From contig JBOHPP010000194.1 of the NCBI GenBank assembly GCA_050731755.1, positions 1 to 15,807 of the forward strand: DNA of 15,807 bases. Direction: 5' to 3'. Below, in pieces: positions 14,876 to 15,807 of the stretch. Position numbers and translations under genes: made by a program. Source of the stretch: JBOHPP01 sp050731755. Its GTDB lineage: Bacteria > Methylomirabilota > Methylomirabilia > Rokubacteriales > CSP1-6. Below the pieces are notes generated by a model, which had not been told where the DNA came from, did no database searches, and was given only the letters and a program-made list of their open reading frames with translations. How positions within the stretch are numbered: the first letter of the stretch is position 1; the number at the start of each line of letters is the position of its first letter.

Positions 14876-15807
14876 GTGCAGCCCCCACACAGTCAAGTCG
14901 AACGAAGTATAGGTATCTCACCGCTTCGGGGTGAGACGCCGACCCAGTTCGCCTCTCGTCTCGCATATCACTTCTCCGCCCAGACCGAGCCGGGGCGCCG
15001 TCGAGCGCTCGCCCAATTCTTCACGCCACTTCCGGTCGCCCGCTTCATGGCCTCCCTTGCCAGGTCTAGTCGAACCCCTCGCCGGATACTCGAACCCGGC
15101 GCAGGAACTGGCGTTCTAAGCTGTGCTCTCTGCGAAGTCCTGAGCCCCGCGAGACAACCAGTTCATCTCGACGCGTTTGAAGTCGATCCGATTCTCGCTC
15201 ATCTTTGCAACCTGTCACTCGCCCATGCTAAGCGCTGGCTGGGTCGCAGGGGCACCACCTTCACATTTAACGTCCACAATGTCGACTTTATCCTTGCTCG
15301 CGCCTCCGCTCTCGAGCCAACACTCTTTGACGCCCCTGTGCCAGCCGGCTACGACCTAGCGATCTCAAACCCACCATACTTCAAGCTCCCCGGCACCGAT
15401 AGTCGGGCGACCGCCGCTTCTTCGATCGTTCACGGCCAGCCAAACGTTTACGCCCTTTTCATGTCACTCACCGCGGCCCTGCTTGCACCATCCGGTGTGA
15501 TGGTTACGATCACACCCCGAAGTTTCGCGACGGGCGACTATTTCCGCCGGTTCCGTGAACATTTCTTCAAGACAGTCGCACCCGAGGCTATCCATCTTTT
15601 TCACTCGCGCAAGTCAGCGTTTCGCTCCGATGAGGTGCTTCAAGAGAACATGATCCTCAGATCACGGCGAACAGTCGCCAAACCCACTTCTCGCGTCCTC
15701 ATCACCACGAGCCACGGCGCTGAAGACCTGTCGCGCCCCCTCCGCCATAAGGCCACCCTTCGCTCGGTTGTCGACCCCGCCTCACCAGGCGCCATCCTCT
15801 CTATCCC
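14876..15807 (+). CDS. N6-adenine DNA methyltransferase, 5' part (restriction-modification type)
   Basis: The frame is open to the window edge, giving 310 codons so far. After a variable start, RRRALAQFFTPLPVARFMASL resembles the region preceding motif I in PstI/BsuBI- and Eco57I-like methylases. SAM-binding motif I is EPGAGTG (73-79), an acidic motif II is FEVDP, and catalytic motif IV NPPY is at 165-168 (DLAISNPPYFKL). It would methylate adenine N6 in a specific DNA site. GTG 14876 is chosen because GGAGAG (14863-14868) sits 7 nt upstream; in-frame ATG 14843 is the alternative and lacks a ribosome-binding site. Codon use (many TTT, ATT, ACA, TCT) and lower GC differ from all genes upstream, suggesting horizontal acquisition. 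A partner endonuclease, if any, lies beyond the window. Confidence 0.85.
   Translation, partial: MQPPHSQVERSIGISPLRGETPTQFASRLAYHFSAQTEPGRRRALAQFFTPLPVARFMASLARSSRTPRRILEPGAGTGVLSCALCEVLSPARQPVHLDAFEVDPILAHLCNLSLAHAKRWLGRRGTTFTFNVHNVDFILARASALEPTLFDAPVPAGYDLAISNPPYFKLPGTDSRATAASSIVHGQPNVYALFMSLTAALLAPSGVMVTITPRSFATGDYFRRFREHFFKTVAPEAIHLFHSRKSAFRSDEVLQENMILRSRRTVAKPTSRVLITTSHGAEDLSRPLRHKATLRSVVDPASPGAILSI
14916..14936 (+). other. UUCG-capped hairpin in the 5' region of the methyltransferase gene
   Basis: TCTCACC (14916-14922) pairs with GGTGAGA (14930-14936). The loop can form C(TTCG)G with one bulged G, a very stable tetraloop. It falls about 13 codons into the ORF if GTG 14876 is the start. 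No T-run follows, so a terminator is unlikely. Confidence 0.4.

Noticed and set aside
14931..15119. ORF starting GTG 14931 (62 codons)
   Set aside because: It is out of frame with the methyltransferase motifs, which continue through the same bases in another frame.

Overview
The window is 15.8 kb of GC-rich DNA from a diderm (LPS-making) bacterium. lpxC and an NtrY/NtrX-type sigma-54 two-component pair show the cell type. High GC, tightly packed genes and the lepA-lepB-hemW-hrcA-grpE-dnaJ-prmA-rsmE order would fit an uncultured lineage such as Rokubacteria/Methylomirabilota, but that placement is inference. All complete genes are on the + strand, and the genome looks like ordinary core chromosome until about position 14,700.

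Layout. (1) 1-305: the end of a sugar-nucleotidyltransferase-like gene (left-handed beta-helix hexapeptide repeats). Its upstream part has been replaced by a 96%-identical piece of lepA, giving an in-frame chimera at the window edge. (2) 329-4178: lepA, lepB (2 nt apart) and hemW, with a perfect 32-bp inverted repeat between lepB and hemW. (3) 4191-7007: heat-shock cluster hrcA-grpE-dnaJ without dnaK, with its own promoter-like sites. (4) 7032-9087: prmA, rsmE and archease, the last three joined by 4-bp stop/start overlaps (ribosome and RNA maintenance). (5) 9088-10148: lpxC preceded by a textbook -24/-12 sigma-54 promoter. (6) 10149-10345: GC-rich hairpin repeats. (7) 10346-14665: DUF4390 protein, NtrY-like sensor kinase and NtrX-like sigma-54 activator. 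The activator's ribosome-binding site and first codons are repeated upstream in a 67-bp tandem array that creates a 19-codon minigene. (8) 14666-15807: a compositionally different tail with a decayed coding remnant and the first 310 codons of an N6-adenine DNA methyltransferase, probably part of a restriction-modification system that continues beyond the window.

Regulatory themes. Several genes (grpE, DUF4390, lpxC, perhaps hrcA and lepA) have a -10 or -12 element so close to the start codon, with no Shine-Dalgarno sequence in three cases, that leaderless or near-leaderless mRNAs are likely. The sigma-54 promoter at lpxC and the sigma-54 activator 4 kb downstream raise the possibility that this two-component system controls the committed step of lipid A synthesis. 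No wholly new multi-gene system is visible. The least explained items are the minigene array, the sigma-54 lpxC promoter, and the hairpin/inverted-repeat elements.
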